DNA of 64,000 nt, taken from positions 39,527 to 103,526 of the forward strand of contig JAFDZU010000022.1 of NCBI GenBank assembly GCA_018266765.1. The letters run 5' to 3'. Every line of letters starts with the position of its first letter. The stretch's first letter is position 1. Of this stretch, positions 56,912 to 64,000 are shown in pieces. Both the position numbers and the translations under genes were made by a program. This stretch comes from Bacteroidota bacterium (lineage in GTDB: Bacteria > Bacteroidota > Ignavibacteria > Kapaibacteriales > UBA961). Below the pieces are notes generated by a model. It did no database searches and was not told where the DNA came from. It worked only from the letters and a program-made list of their open reading frames with translations.

Positions 56912-57255
56912 GAATACCTCGATTTGTAAAAAAAGAACAGAAAATTATTTTGAATTTGACTTTAAAATTGTCGAATTGAAACGGGCACTACGGAGTAAGA
57001 GATAAAAGGTTATAAATAATTATTTAATACAAAGATTAATAATTACTTACTTGACAATATTACGTAAATTATTAATGTAAACCAAGTATTTACATAAACA
57101 TCAAAATAATCGTGATTCAATTTTATTATCAAGAGATATAACTATTAACGATGTAAAATTGTAATTTAAAAATATAAATTAAAGAAGAGAAAAAAAGTTG
57201 TAACTTTGTTTCCGAATTGATGAATCAATTTTAATTACTTTATAAGGAAAATTGA
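56912..57255 (+). other. Divergent intergenic region, 344 bases, no gene
   Basis: Very AT-rich spacer between the ABC operon (minus) and the DinB-family gene (plus). It contains a TAACTTTG element at 57201-57208, 48 bases before the DinB start and matching the -7 consensus, without a spaced TTG. RBS AAGGAAA is at 57244-57250. I see no RNA gene or conserved repeat. Confidence 0.65.
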
Positions 57256-57756
57256 ATGACAAAAGGGCAAATATTATGGTCGGAGCTTAAACAAGAAGCC
57301 GACAACACTCGAAAATTACTTGAGCTTGTTCCATTTGAAAGCGCAGATTTCAAGCCACACTAAAAATCAATGTCGTTAAAAAGATTAGCAGCTCATGTTG
57401 CTGAAGTATCGGGCTGGTGGAAAGAATGCTTATTGCACATTGAATTGGATTTTGCTAAATGGGTTTATACACCTAAAGTGATAAATTCTACCAAAGAAAT
57501 TGTTGCTTTGCATGATGATTTGATAGAAAAAGCACGGGTGATTCTTAGTGAAGTAAATGATGAGGAATTCTTCAAACCATGGACAATGAGAACAGGTGAT
57601 GAAATTTACTTTACTATGCCTAAAGAAGCAGTAGTACGAACATTTTGTTTAAACCATTTGTACCATCATCGCGGACAACTAACGGTTTATTTGCGTTTAC
57701 TAAACATTCCATTTCCGGGAATGTATGGGCCATCTGCGGATTTTCCTTCAATGTAA
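57256..57756 (+). pseudogene. DinB-family gene interrupted by an in-frame TAA
   Basis: Reading from ATG 57256 (RBS AAGGAAA), 35 codons end at TAA 57361-57363, and the same frame continues from KSMSLKRLAAHVAEV to 57756. Joined, the product would be 166 residues, the usual DinB length, with the family features SELKQEADNTRKLLELVPFES, FKPH-x-KSMSLKRLAAHVAE (stop at x) and LNHLYHHRGQLTVYLR, giving the three metal-binding histidines. One base change (GAA or CAA to TAA) would explain it. Other readings are restart at ATG 57370, giving 128 residues without helix 1, or readthrough. DinB-like proteins are metal-dependent enzymes or stress proteins of mostly unknown role. Confidence 0.85.
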
Positions 57757-57765
57757 GATAATTGT

Positions 57766-57812
57766 AAAAAAAAATCGGAGAAACTTCATTCAAGAAGCTT
57801 CTCCGATTATTA
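57766..57812 (-). terminator. Terminator shared by the DinB and O-methyltransferase genes
   Basis: AATCGGAGAA (57773-57782) pairs with TTCTCCGATT (57799-57808). On the minus strand a run of nine T follows the stem, so it mainly ends the O-methyltransferase gene. On the plus strand it is followed by ATTATT, a weaker end for the DinB-family gene. Confidence 0.8.
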
Positions 57813-57843
57813 TTAATGAGTTACTAAAAATCACAATTCTTTA

Positions 57844-58503
57844 TTATCGTTTGAGTCCCATGACCATACCGTCTCCAACCGGTATCATGCACGATGTCAA
57901 ATCTGGATGGTTCGCAACTGCAGTATTAAACTCTTGAATGCCTCGAATATTGATTGGCTCAAACGTTGGATTCTCTTCAGCTACATATCCCCAAGCGAGT
58001 GCATTATCTCCGGCAATAACACCACCGGAACGAAGTAGTGGTAGAGTTAGGTTAAGATATTGAGCGTATTTAGGTTTATCAGCATCAATAAATACGAAGT
58101 CAAAATTATAATCAGGTTTATAATCCTTCAAAAAAGTGACAGCATTTCCTTGATGAACTTCTATTTTGTGTGAAAGTCCGGCTTCTTCAGCTTTATGTCG
58201 GATAAAATCACAAAATTTTGCACTTAATTCTAAACAAATAACTTTGCCGTTATCTGGTAGTGCACGTGCCATTGTTATCGCTGAATATCCTGCGAGAGAA
58301 CCAATTTCCAACACATAGCGCGCATTAATCGCTCGAAGAAAAAGTTGGAGAAATGCACCTTGAGCACCACCAATACAAATATCCGGAATATTATTAATAG
58401 CTGCTTCTTCGCAAAGTTCAGCAAGAAATTTATCTTCACTTGAGAAATTATCTTCGATGTAATGAGCGAGTTTATCGTTGAGAAATGTTGCTTTTACTGG
58501 CAT
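57844..58503 (-). CDS. SAM-dependent O-methyltransferase (caffeoyl-CoA type)
   Basis: 219 residues, class I metal-dependent O-methyltransferase that transfers a methyl group to catechol-like hydroxyls. Seen: VLEIGSLAGYSAITMARAL (motif I), KVICLEL with acidic end of strand 2, DFVFIDADKPKYAQYL with metal-binding D, and VIAGDNALAWG with the D-N metal ligands. Length and order match bacterial members. The natural substrate is unknown. It stands alone, closed by its own terminator. Confidence 0.92.
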   Translation of the reverse strand: MPVKATFLNDKLAHYIEDNFSSEDKFLAELCEEAAINNIPDICIGGAQGAFLQLFLRAINARYVLEIGSLAGYSAITMARALPDNGKVICLELSAKFCDFIRHKAEEAGLSHKIEVHQGNAVTFLKDYKPDYNFDFVFIDADKPKYAQYLNLTLPLLRSGGVIAGDNALAWGYVAEENPTFEPINIRGIQEFNTAVANHPDLTSCMIPVGDGMVMGLKR

Positions 58504-58624
58504 GGTTGTACTTAAGTTTATGAGAGAAAGTATATTATTTTTAATACCAAATTACAAAAAACTATGTTCTGAACAAGTAAAGTATAAACCAAAATAATTT
58601 TTCAAACAAAGTAAATAAATCAAA

Positions 58625-58660
58625 TAAAAAAAAAGCAACCCAAATTGAGTTGCTTTCTTT
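58625..58660 (-). terminator. Rho-independent terminator after the haem c/FN3 gene
   Basis: AAAGCAAC (58632-58639) pairs with GTTGCTTT (58649-58656). On the minus strand the stem is followed by a run of ten T including its last bases. It is about 22 bases past the stop of the gene at 58682. Confidence 0.82.
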
Positions 58661-58681
58661 TATCAGAATATTTTTTACGAC

Positions 58682-61600
58682 CTATTGTGATATTATTATC
58701 TGTTTTGTAATAGTTAACTTACCTGAGTTTAATTTGATATAATAAACACCGGAACTCAAACCCAGTGCACCCGTTTCTCTTCTCAATGAAGTTGAATATG
58801 TACCTGATGTTTTCGAATCATTAACTAATGTCATTACAGTTCTTCCAAGTTCATCAGTAACAAATAAAGTAATGAACCCATCATGTTTGAGAGAGTAGGT
58901 AATTATGGAATTGTCATTAATGATTGGATTAGGTTGTATCATTAGCTCTAAATCTTGATTTCCATAGTTGTTTTCCTCAACTGCAATGGATGATTGAGTT
59001 GTAAAACTATAAGTATTTGAGAAATTGCTTGGTCCGTTTCCGGCTGTGCTTGAAGCTCTTATTTTCCAATAATATTTAGTTGAAGGTAAAAGTCCGCTAT
59101 AAGAGTAAGTAGTAGCCGTTGAACCATTATTGATGTTAATTACTGTATCCGAAAAATCACTTTTTGTAGAGATAAATATTCTATAGGATGAAGCCCCTTC
59201 AACAATATTCCATTGAACAAAACCTGATAAAGGTACATTTATAGAATTATCTGTCGGTAATGCTAAGGTAGGTGATGCAATTACTGTTAGGAATTTCCAA
59301 GTTTCAGACCAAGGCCCCGATTGATTATTAGCCGTTGCTCTTACTTTCCAATAGTAATCTTTATTGTTGAGCAATCCTGATAATGTTATTTGTGGAGTTG
59401 TGGATTTTTTTGTTGTGGGCATTGTAAATCCTACATCATTTGAATATTGTAATTCATACCCTAATGCCCCTGCAACTGCTTGCCAAGAAGTTATAGTCGA
59501 AATCTGTTGTGCTTTTACATTGTTTGCGGGATTTACCAAAGTAGGAGCAAGCAAGGGGTTTTGAGCTGAGACTGTTGTAAATTGCCATGGGGCACTCCAA
59601 GCACTTGTTCCCGCACTATTAACCGATTGTATTCTCCACCAATATAATTGAGAGTTTGCTAACAAAGAAGCTGCTTGCGACGTAGTAAGTATTCCTGTTA
59701 AATCTATGGTAGGGGAAGCAAAATCAGAAGTAGATGAAACTTGGAGGTTATATGAAACTGCTCCAACTGCAGTAGACCATTGTAATAATTGATTTAATGG
59801 GATATTAGTTGCATTGTTCATTGGTAGAATTTGCGTAGGAACTTGTGGAAGTTGAACATCTCCAGTAGTCGTGAATGACCAGGCTTGAGAGTAATTTCCA
59901 TCTCCATTTTCGTTTGATGCAGCTACATGCCAATAATAAGTTGTACCACCTAAGAGATTATTAAAGTCAATAGTTGTCGTTGTCAGTGATGGAAAGTCTT
60001 GGCTGATTATTGAAAAATCTGGTTTAACCGATAATTGTGCATGGTATCCTGAAGCAGAGGCAACTGAATTCCATTGTAATTGTCCCGATTTTGGAATTTC
60101 CGAACTAGAATTAATAGGAGATAAATGAACAGGTGCAGCAGGAATATTTTGAGCTTTCCAATATTGAAGTAATGTTCTTAATGCTTCAGGTTTGTTTTGT
60201 GGAATAGGGGTTAAATGAGTATTTGCATCATCATTTGTTCCATGACAAGAAGCACATACACGAATTTCACCGGCAGGAAAAGTTAGCCAATATCGTTCAC
60301 GTACAACTGGATTTCCAGCAGGATCAGCAATAGCCCAAGTAACTGCACGATGAGCAGGCACAATACTTGCCATTGAACCATCATTTCCAAGTTTTGTACT
60401 TCCTTGCGGTGCACCAACATCCGGTGGATTTGATGTTATTGCATCATGTAAGCGTTGTGCAAGAATACGTCTTCCTGCTTCTGGTGTTGCCGTTGGTGAA
60501 GTTTTACCAACTCCGCGAATTTGGTCACCTTGATACATACTAAAGTGAGCTATATCATAAACTTTGCCTGTAGAATTCGGAGTTTGTTTGTTAGTTCCTG
60601 CTATTTTTAAAAAGAATGGTTGTTGATGGTCTGTTTTATCTCGATTTGTTACATCTCTACTAATTATCAGTGCCTGATTATTCTTTTTAAGAAAATTTCT
60701 AAATTTAGTTTCATCTACATTTTCTTCGTTGAAAACACTTTTTTCTATTGATGGAATTGTGCTGAGTCTTTTGTTTGGTTTATTACGAGCTACAACTTCT
60801 ACAGGATATAATTCCCATAAAGTTCCATTAAAACTAACTTGTCCTGTTGGAGTCCAGTTGGTTACATATTTTGTAATTCCGCCTGTGAGCATTTGGTCAG
60901 GCACATAATAATTTCCTACTTTTTTTAATGTTTTGATTCTAAAATCAAACCTTGAGATAGGATTTGCAGGAGTTCCAAGGTTCAAGTCAGAGAATGTATT
61001 TGAAGTATGAGAACACAGTAATTTACCATCTGTTGTTCCGATTGGATTTCTATATAAACCAGTATGTGTTGCTGCAGGTGTATTTCCGGGTCGTGTAAAC
61101 GTTGAAGTGGCTCTATCAGTTAAATATGTAACAGTCATATTATCTGGATCTAGGGTTGGCTGAGCAGATAAAGTGCAAATTTGTCCTGCACCGTGCATGT
61201 TGTTTTGATCACAATCAACAAAGAAATATTTTCCTTGAACATTGGGATCCTCACGAACTTGCATTAAATTTTGAATAATGTTTTGGTTGGTTCTACCTGA
61301 TGATTGGTATTGCATATTGACTACATTGGGGTCATCGGTTATATTTTTTCCGATAGCAAATCTAAGTTCATGTCTTCCGATATGATTTATGCTTTCGAGT
61401 TGCGAGCCATCTTCATTCAGTTGCCAAGGTAGAAAAATGTTAAACTCCATACCAACCATATTTGTTCCGTTTAATAAATCTGGACGTTGGTTTTGTGGCT
61501 CAGGGAAAATTTCTGTTCTGTCATTATAAAGTTGTTGGGCATTCGCAGATTCATCTGAATAGTTGAATGTACCACGGTTAGTTTTTCCGTTAAAATCGCC

Positions 61601-62335
61601 ATCTGCTATTCCATCGCGTTGTAAGTGATCCCATCTTGTAATAATAACACGACCATAACTATCTAAAAATGGAGTGAAATCACCCGATGGATTATGATCC
61701 ATCATTAACAAGTCACCGGAAGTTGGATCTAAGTTCCATAATCCTGATATTGTTGGCTCTAATTTATATTCGTCAAGTTGTGGATAAAGATGTCCTGCAC
61801 CGTTTCGAGGTCGGTCACTTGTGAAAATTATGCGTTCATCTGTTCCATAAATTGGGCTAACATTGTTAAAATTAGCAGGTTGATTTGGTACTTTCGTTAT
61901 TACAGGTGTTTGACCCTGAAGAATTCCTGTTATCTCGTAAATTTGCCAATAAAATTGAGTATTATCAGTTTGTGATGACGATGAACCTACTACCATGCTG
62001 AAAATTGCTTTTGAACCATTCCAATGAACCGTTGGCTCTCGAACAGCAATAGAATTTGTTCCTTGTGTACCTGAATTTCCATATCCTGCTGTTTGAGTTA
62101 AATTCTTGAAAGTACCATCAGGATAGCGAATCATCAAATCACCACCTCTAGGTGCTGAATACGTAACACCACTGTGATTGGCAAATACCGAAGCAACAGC
62201 GAAAGAATCTGAAACTACGGGTACTTGTGTAACAAATAGTATTGGATTCTGTGGGAACTGTGCTAGAAGATTACACTTACAAACAATCAATATTACACTT
62301 GCTACTAACAATCGCAGTAAAGTAAAAATTTTCAT
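58682..62335 (-). CDS. Secreted hydrazine synthase alpha-like, haem c, FN3 protein with T9SS sorting domain
   Basis: 1217 residues. A signal peptide (about 1-25) precedes a beta-propeller-like domain (about 30-470) that resembles the middle domain of the hydrazine synthase alpha family (NPILFVTQVP, TSDRPRNGAGHLYPQLDEY, ITRWDHLQRDG). A single CxxCH haem c site sits at C694-A-S-C697-H698. Four FN3-like domains follow (about 745-1125), resembling those of the gene at 20912, then a T9SS sorting domain ending KLTITKQIIISQ. Hydrazine synthesis itself is unlikely: the family name comes from anammox, the partner subunits are absent, and relatives of the propeller occur widely. It may be a secreted haem protein, possibly redox-active. 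Confidence 0.82.
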   Translation of the reverse strand: MKIFTLLRLLVASVILIVCKCNLLAQFPQNPILFVTQVPVVSDSFAVASVFANHSGVTYSAPRGGDLMIRYPDGTFKNLTQTAGYGNSGTQGTNSIAVREPTVHWNGSKAIFSMVVGSSSSQTDNTQFYWQIYEITGILQGQTPVITKVPNQPANFNNVSPIYGTDERIIFTSDRPRNGAGHLYPQLDEYKLEPTISGLWNLDPTSGDLLMMDHNPSGDFTPFLDSYGRVIITRWDHLQRDGIADGDFNGKTNRGTFNYSDESANAQQLYNDRTEIFPEPQNQRPDLLNGTNMVGMEFNIFLPWQLNEDGSQLESINHIGRHELRFAIGKNITDDPNVVNMQYQSSGRTNQNIIQNLMQVREDPNVQGKYFFVDCDQNNMHGAGQICTLSAQPTLDPDNMTVTYLTDRATSTFTRPGNTPAATHTGLYRNPIGTTDGKLLCSHTSNTFSDLNLGTPANPISRFDFRIKTLKKVGNYYVPDQMLTGGITKYVTNWTPTGQVSFNGTLWELYPVEVVARNKPNKRLSTIPSIEKSVFNEENVDETKFRNFLKKNNQALIISRDVTNRDKTDHQQPFFLKIAGTNKQTPNSTGKVYDIAHFSMYQGDQIRGVGKTSPTATPEAGRRILAQRLHDAITSNPPDVGAPQGSTKLGNDGSMASIVPAHRAVTWAIADPAGNPVVRERYWLTFPAGEIRVCASCHGTNDDANTHLTPIPQNKPEALRTLLQYWKAQNIPAAPVHLSPINSSSEIPKSGQLQWNSVASASGYHAQLSVKPDFSIISQDFPSLTTTTIDFNNLLGGTTYYWHVAASNENGDGNYSQAWSFTTTGDVQLPQVPTQILPMNNATNIPLNQLLQWSTAVGAVSYNLQVSSTSDFASPTIDLTGILTTSQAASLLANSQLYWWRIQSVNSAGTSAWSAPWQFTTVSAQNPLLAPTLVNPANNVKAQQISTITSWQAVAGALGYELQYSNDVGFTMPTTKKSTTPQITLSGLLNNKDYYWKVRATANNQSGPWSETWKFLTVIASPTLALPTDNSINVPLSGFVQWNIVEGASSYRIFISTKSDFSDTVININNGSTATTYSYSGLLPSTKYYWKIRASSTAGNGPSNFSNTYSFTTQSSIAVEENNYGNQDLELMIQPNPIINDNSIITYSLKHDGFITLFVTDELGRTVMTLVNDSKTSGTYSTSLRRETGALGLSSGVYYIKLNSGKLTITKQIIISQ

Positions 62336-62653
62336 AAAATTTCTCCAACATGGCTTATAATAAAATTCATTTATTGTGAATTGAATAAATCATCACTGTG
62401 TAAGAATATGTGCTATTGCAATTGGTTACAAAACTAAAATACAAAGTCAAATAAAATCTTTAATTCTGGTTGAATATCAAAAATGACATATTAAATTTCA
62501 ATAAATTAATTTATAAAATTTTGTGTAAATTGCAGCATTTAATAAACAAATGAACTTAAATTAGTTGAATTTTTTAAAATGATTATTTTAATTCATTTGA
62601 ATTATAGGGTATATATTAGAAAAAACCATTACTACTATTATAAAGGATGACTC
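62336..62653 (+). other. Divergent intergenic region, 318 bases, no gene
   Basis: AT-rich spacer between the haem c/FN3 gene (minus) and yebC (plus). It has an isolated minus-strand TAGTTTTG (62436-62429) without a spaced TTG and the yebC RBS AAAGGA at 62642-62647. I see no RNA gene. Confidence 0.65.
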
Positions 62654-63361
62654 ATGGGAAGAGCGTTTGAACTTAGAAGAGGAAGAAAAGAAAAACGTTG
62701 GGGGAAAATGTCAAAAGCATTTACAAGATTGGGGAAAGAAATTGCTATTTCTGTAAAAATTGGTGGAGGAGATCCTGCGGGAAATCCTCGTTTAAGAGTT
62801 GCAATTCAAAATGCTAAAGGTGTAAATATGCCTAAAGATAGAATTGAAGCTGCAATTAAAAGGGCATCTTCGAGAGATGAAAAAGATTTTCAGGAAATAG
62901 TGTATGAAGGATATGCACCAAACGGAATAGCGATTGTGATGGATTGTGCTACTGATAACCCAACGCGTACTGTAGCAAATATTCGTCATTACTTGACCAA
63001 AGTTGGAGGAAGTCTTGCAACTGCGGGTTCATTAGATTTTCTTTTTGAGAGAAAAGGTGTTTTTGTATTGAATTCGGAAGGTATAAATATTGATGAACTT
63101 GAATTAGAACTGATAGATTTTGGAGCAGAAGAAATAGCTGAAGACGATGGAGAAATCTACATTTATACTTCTTTTGAAGATTTTATAGGTATGCAACGTG
63201 AACTTGAAGAACGTGGATTAGATGTATCGAGTGCGGATATCCAAAGAATACCAACGAATACAGTTGAATTAACAGAAGAACAAGCAGAAGTTGTTAATGC
63301 TTTGATTGAAAAAATTGAAGAAGATGAAGATGTTCAAATGGTATTTCATAATATGAAATAG
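62654..63361 (+). CDS. yebC: YebC/PmpR family protein (TACO1-like)
   Basis: 235 residues, the usual length. YebC-family proteins bind DNA or assist translation of difficult sequences, with role depending on subtype. Seen: N-terminal basic motif RAFELRRGRKEKRWGKMSKAF, the family signature AIQNAKGVNMPKDRIEAAI, YEGYAPNGIAIVMDCATDN and an acidic C-terminal domain (EIAEDDGEIYIYT, ending DEDVQMVFHNMK). The N-terminus MGRAFELRRGRKEKRWGKM differs from the common MAGHSKWANIKHRK of many bacteria and is typical of one subgroup. RBS AAAGGA, six bases before ATG. Ten bases separate it from the acetyltransferase gene, so they probably share a transcript. Confidence 0.95.
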   Translation: MGRAFELRRGRKEKRWGKMSKAFTRLGKEIAISVKIGGGDPAGNPRLRVAIQNAKGVNMPKDRIEAAIKRASSRDEKDFQEIVYEGYAPNGIAIVMDCATDNPTRTVANIRHYLTKVGGSLATAGSLDFLFERKGVFVLNSEGINIDELELELIDFGAEEIAEDDGEIYIYTSFEDFIGMQRELEERGLDVSSADIQRIPTNTVELTEEQAEVVNALIEKIEEDEDVQMVFHNMK

Positions 63362-63371
63362 TTAAAATGAT

Positions 63372-63875
63372 ATGAATATTCGCCAATTAACTGAACAAGA
63401 TGCAGAGTTGTATCGTTCAATAAGGTTGTCAGCGTTATTACTTAGTCCTGAACCATTCGGAAGTTCATATACCGAAGAAGTCGAACTGCCTTTGGAAGAA
63501 TTCATGATTCGATTAAGGAATGATTATAGACGGTTTGTTCTTGGAGCTTTTGTAGATGATACTATAGTAGGTTTAGTCGGTTTGAATGCTGAAAAAAGAA
63601 TGAAACTTTCTCACAAAGCCACTATTTGGGGTATGTTTGTTTTGCCTGAATTTAGGGGGCGTGGAATTGCTAAATCATTAATGAGAGAGGCAATATTCAT
63701 GGCAGGGTCAATCGAAGATGTTGAACAGATAAATTTATGTGTTGTTTCGAATAACGTAGAAGCTAAAAATCTTTATATGTCATTAGGATTTGAAGTTTAT
63801 GGTAATGAACGTCATGCTTTGAAAAATTCTGACGGAAACTATTCAGATGAAGATTACTTAGTATTGTTTCTGTGA
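63372..63875 (+). CDS. GNAT-family N-acetyltransferase
   Basis: 167 residues. GNAT fold with N-terminal MNIRQLTEQDAELYRSIRLSAL, central strand segment ATIWGMFVLPEFRGRGIAKSLM carrying the acetyl-CoA-binding R-G-x-G-I/A motif, and C-terminal INLCVVSNNVEAKNLYMSLGFEVYG. Substrate unknown; the N-terminal sequence is like those of ribosomal protein or small-molecule acetyltransferases. The gene starts ten bases after yebC, but the family gives no functional link. Confidence 0.92.
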   Translation: MNIRQLTEQDAELYRSIRLSALLLSPEPFGSSYTEEVELPLEEFMIRLRNDYRRFVLGAFVDDTIVGLVGLNAEKRMKLSHKATIWGMFVLPEFRGRGIAKSLMREAIFMAGSIEDVEQINLCVVSNNVEAKNLYMSLGFEVYGNERHALKNSDGNYSDEDYLVLFL

Positions 63876-63888
63876 TTTTTTTTTAACG

Positions 63889-63904
63889 CTTTGTAAATAC
63901 AAAG
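63889..63904. promoter_or_regulatory. Palindrome CTTTGTA-AA-TACAAAG
   Basis: Perfect 7-bp inverted repeat with two central bases, 23 bases before the start at 63928 and followed by TTTTTTTTT at about 63911. It shares the core TTGTA-NA-TACAA with the palindrome at 42593-42606. It may be an operator for the following gene or a weak terminator for the acetyltransferase gene. Confidence 0.4.
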
Positions 63905-63927
63905 ACTTAGTTTTTTTTTGAAAATTT

Positions 63928-64000
63928 ATGATAAAAACAGCTATCGTAGTTTTAATGATAATAATTGGATATCCTTCTATTAATCAAGCACAAGTAAATG
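63928..64000 (+). CDS. Start of a secreted protein (runs off the window)
   Basis: Only 24 codons are visible: MIKTAIVVLMIIIGYPSINQ then AQVN. The first part is a signal peptide with the probable cleavage region INQAQ, so this is the beginning of an exported protein. Product unknown. A 16-base palindrome precedes the start. Confidence 0.6.
   Translation, partial: MIKTAIVVLMIIIGYPSINQAQVN

Noticed and set aside
57051..57078. TTGACA at 57051 with a TAATGT-like hexamer as a sigma-70 promoter
   Set aside because: The -10 match is poor and the Bacteroidota-type sigma does not use TTGACA, so it is probably chance in AT-rich DNA.
57370..57756. Independent 128-residue gene starting at ATG 57370
   Set aside because: The upstream 35 codons encode the missing first DinB helix in the same frame with a good RBS, so it is better described as one broken gene. 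Restart at this ATG remains possible.
58682..62335. Anammox hydrazine synthase
   Set aside because: Only the alpha-like propeller domain is present, with FN3 and T9SS modules instead of the enzyme's other domains, and no beta/gamma subunits are nearby.
1..64000. CRISPR arrays, tRNA, rRNA, insertion sequences, phage genes and toxin-antitoxin pairs
   Set aside because: I looked for regular direct repeats, tRNA-like stems with GGTTCRA loops, transposase motifs and small paired genes and saw none. Small degenerate elements could have been missed without a search tool.

Overview
The window is AT-rich and looks like the chromosome of a member of the Bacteroidota/Chlorobiota/Ignavibacteria/Kapaibacteria assemblage. 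The evidence is: six secreted proteins ending in a type IX secretion (T9SS, Por) C-terminal sorting domain; an ExbB-ExbD-ExbD-TonB locus with a PstS-like lipoprotein and TPR proteins; few strong Shine-Dalgarno sequences; and promoter-like TTG / TAnnTTTG elements of the Bacteroidota housekeeping sigma type. I favour a Kapaibacteria or Ignavibacteria-like lineage, but this is inference from gene content, not a phylogeny. I saw no rRNA, tRNA, CRISPR array, transposase or phage gene.

Layout. 1-2800: 5' part of recQ (minus), prmC, a RidA-family protein and a STAS protein. 2870-11242: an energy-transduction locus on the plus strand, exbB-exbD-exbD-tonB-tonB2, a terminator, a small membrane protein, a PstS-like lipoprotein, a TPR protein fused to a TonB C-terminal domain, a large TPR protein and a small OmpA-like protein. 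11318-17194 (minus): membrane metallophosphoesterase, ftsH, and a NatAB-type ABC exporter. 17434-27336 (plus): rsmE, an outer-membrane barrel candidate, a duplicated haloperoxidase/PAP2 lipoprotein, a giant secreted lipase-like FN3 protein and a secreted subtilisin. 27333-36603: MsbA-like exporter (minus), tamB (plus), YheT-like hydrolase and a cohesin/dockerin-like secreted protein (minus). 36919-41192: HDOD protein and lgt (plus) converging on lon (minus) across a perfect bidirectional terminator. 41315-47948: PHP-like membrane protein, propeller-like protein, VIT/vWA/TPR/DUF2135 protein and a T9SS cargo protein. 48449-52286: sensorless histidine kinase, REC-histidine kinase hybrid and GH44 glycanase, apparently one operon. 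52360-64000: ABC ATPase with a permease-M1 peptidase fusion, a DinB-family gene broken by an in-frame TAA, an O-methyltransferase, a 1217-residue hydrazine-synthase-alpha-like/haem c/FN3 cargo protein, yebC, a GNAT acetyltransferase and the start of a secreted protein.

How the parts fit. Much of the window serves the cell envelope: energising outer-membrane transport (Exb/TonB), lipid, lipoprotein and outer-membrane assembly (lgt, MsbA-like, TamB), membrane proteolysis (FtsH, Lon) and exported T9SS enzymes (lipase-like, subtilase, GH44) that suggest use of polymers outside the cell. Most genes belong to known families. The points most worth checking are the two-component pair leading into GH44, the three TonB C-terminal domains in one locus, the broken DinB gene, the haem c/T9SS protein, and a shared 12-bp palindrome core (TTGTA-NA-TACAA) found just upstream of two genes.
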